Source of the DNA: Begonia masoniana
Taxonomy: Eukaryota > Streptophyta > Magnoliopsida > Cucurbitales > Begoniaceae
Direction: 5' to 3'
Length of the DNA stretch: 64,000 nucleotides
NCBI GenBank assembly: GCA_022432975.1
Contig: CM039508.1
Span: 29,949,008-30,013,007, forward strand
Positions 63,569-64,000 of this stretch are shown one piece after another. The notes beneath the pieces are model-generated. The model made no database searches. It was not told where the DNA came from and saw only the letters and a list, made by a program, of their open reading frames with translations. The position numbers and the translations under genes were made by a program. The stretch's first letter is position 1. Every line of letters begins with the position of its first letter.

Positions 63569-64000
63569 CTGCAATTAATGATATGTCCCATTCTATATGT
63601 AAATTATTTTCCATTATATAACTATGGAAGACTTGGCAACTATGGGGAATTGTTCAAGACATCCCTAGCATAAAAATTGATATGGAAAAGCTCATCTAAA
63701 CAACACAACATATTAATTTAAACAAAACTAAAGTTTGGATGAGTTTTAAATGTAAAAATGTGCAAGGTGAATTCCCATTTCTCATCTTTTATTTAAAGTC
63801 ACTTGGAAAAGATTAACCAAACATTTCTCATTTCTTCCGTATAATTCTGTGATAGTAAACCTGTATTCCAGAATCACTACTCCAAGAAAATCCACAAAAC
63901 AATTCCAGAAAAGCAAATGAAACTACTAGCAATCCAGAAAAATCATCCAGTAACAATCAATCATACTCTCCAGTTAGTACCTCCTCTCTCTTTCCTCCCA
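63569..64000. other. POLH intron, upstream exons outside the window
   Basis: The complement shows no exon matching the polymerase region expected before KQLGGKLG. The stretch is AT-rich and intron-like up to the window edge. Confidence 0.5.

Overview
This is eukaryotic plant nuclear DNA, most likely from a eudicot. The genes have GT-AG introns and plant-specific families (a FAR1-related protein, an EMB1025-type PPR protein, a plant CAT transporter). The spaces between genes are packed with plant LTR retrotransposons, Cassandra and TRIM elements, hAT-like and Mutator-like MITEs, and long tandem repeats. I cannot name the species.

Layout. 1-9800 is almost all transposon: a hAT-like end, a Cassandra solo LTR, then a solo LTR (1522-8988) that itself received two further solo LTRs (1721-3820 and 5130-7886). 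Each has its own perfect 5-bp target duplication. 10299-13615 (+) is a FAR1-RELATED SEQUENCE 4-like gene. A 1.1-kb Mutator-like foldback MITE (13974-15091) follows, then an EMB1025-like PPR gene (15319-17284, +) with a single-base frameshift. 17.3-20 kb holds a complete 322-bp TRIM and a dead copia reverse-transcriptase fragment. 20038-21825 (-) is a CAT5-like cationic amino acid transporter. 22810-27569 (-) is a multi-exon gene for mitochondrial phosphatidate cytidylyltransferase (TAM41). One intron of it holds 1.5 kb of uninterrupted (TG)n, and an internal coding segment seems to be lost. 28508-29515 (-) is a three-exon HDHD3-like HAD hydrolase with a GC-AG intron.

30325-53508 is a hAT-like MITE followed by a 22-kb nest. 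The outer old LTR retrotransposon (31536-53508, TSD TATAT) contains a Cassandra solo LTR with 5S rRNA-like sequence, a complete but decayed Tekay/Del-type Ty3 element (36300-45991, TSD TTATT) and another solo LTR (47892-50812, TSD GTTAT). The outer 5' LTR contains a 28-bp minisatellite (about 36 and 17.5 copies) that is absent from its 3' LTR. The nest ends about 300 bp from the stop codon of the 20S proteasome alpha subunit gene PAC1 (53816-54568, -). A second hAT-like MITE (56966-58224) follows. The window ends in the 3' two-thirds of a DNA polymerase eta gene (58557 to beyond 63568, -).

The cellular genes are unrelated housekeeping and regulatory genes and do not form a pathway. I did not find a coherent new multigene system. 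The unusual content is structural: stacked solo LTRs, minisatellites that have grown inside several LTRs, the giant TG tract, and lesions in two conserved genes.
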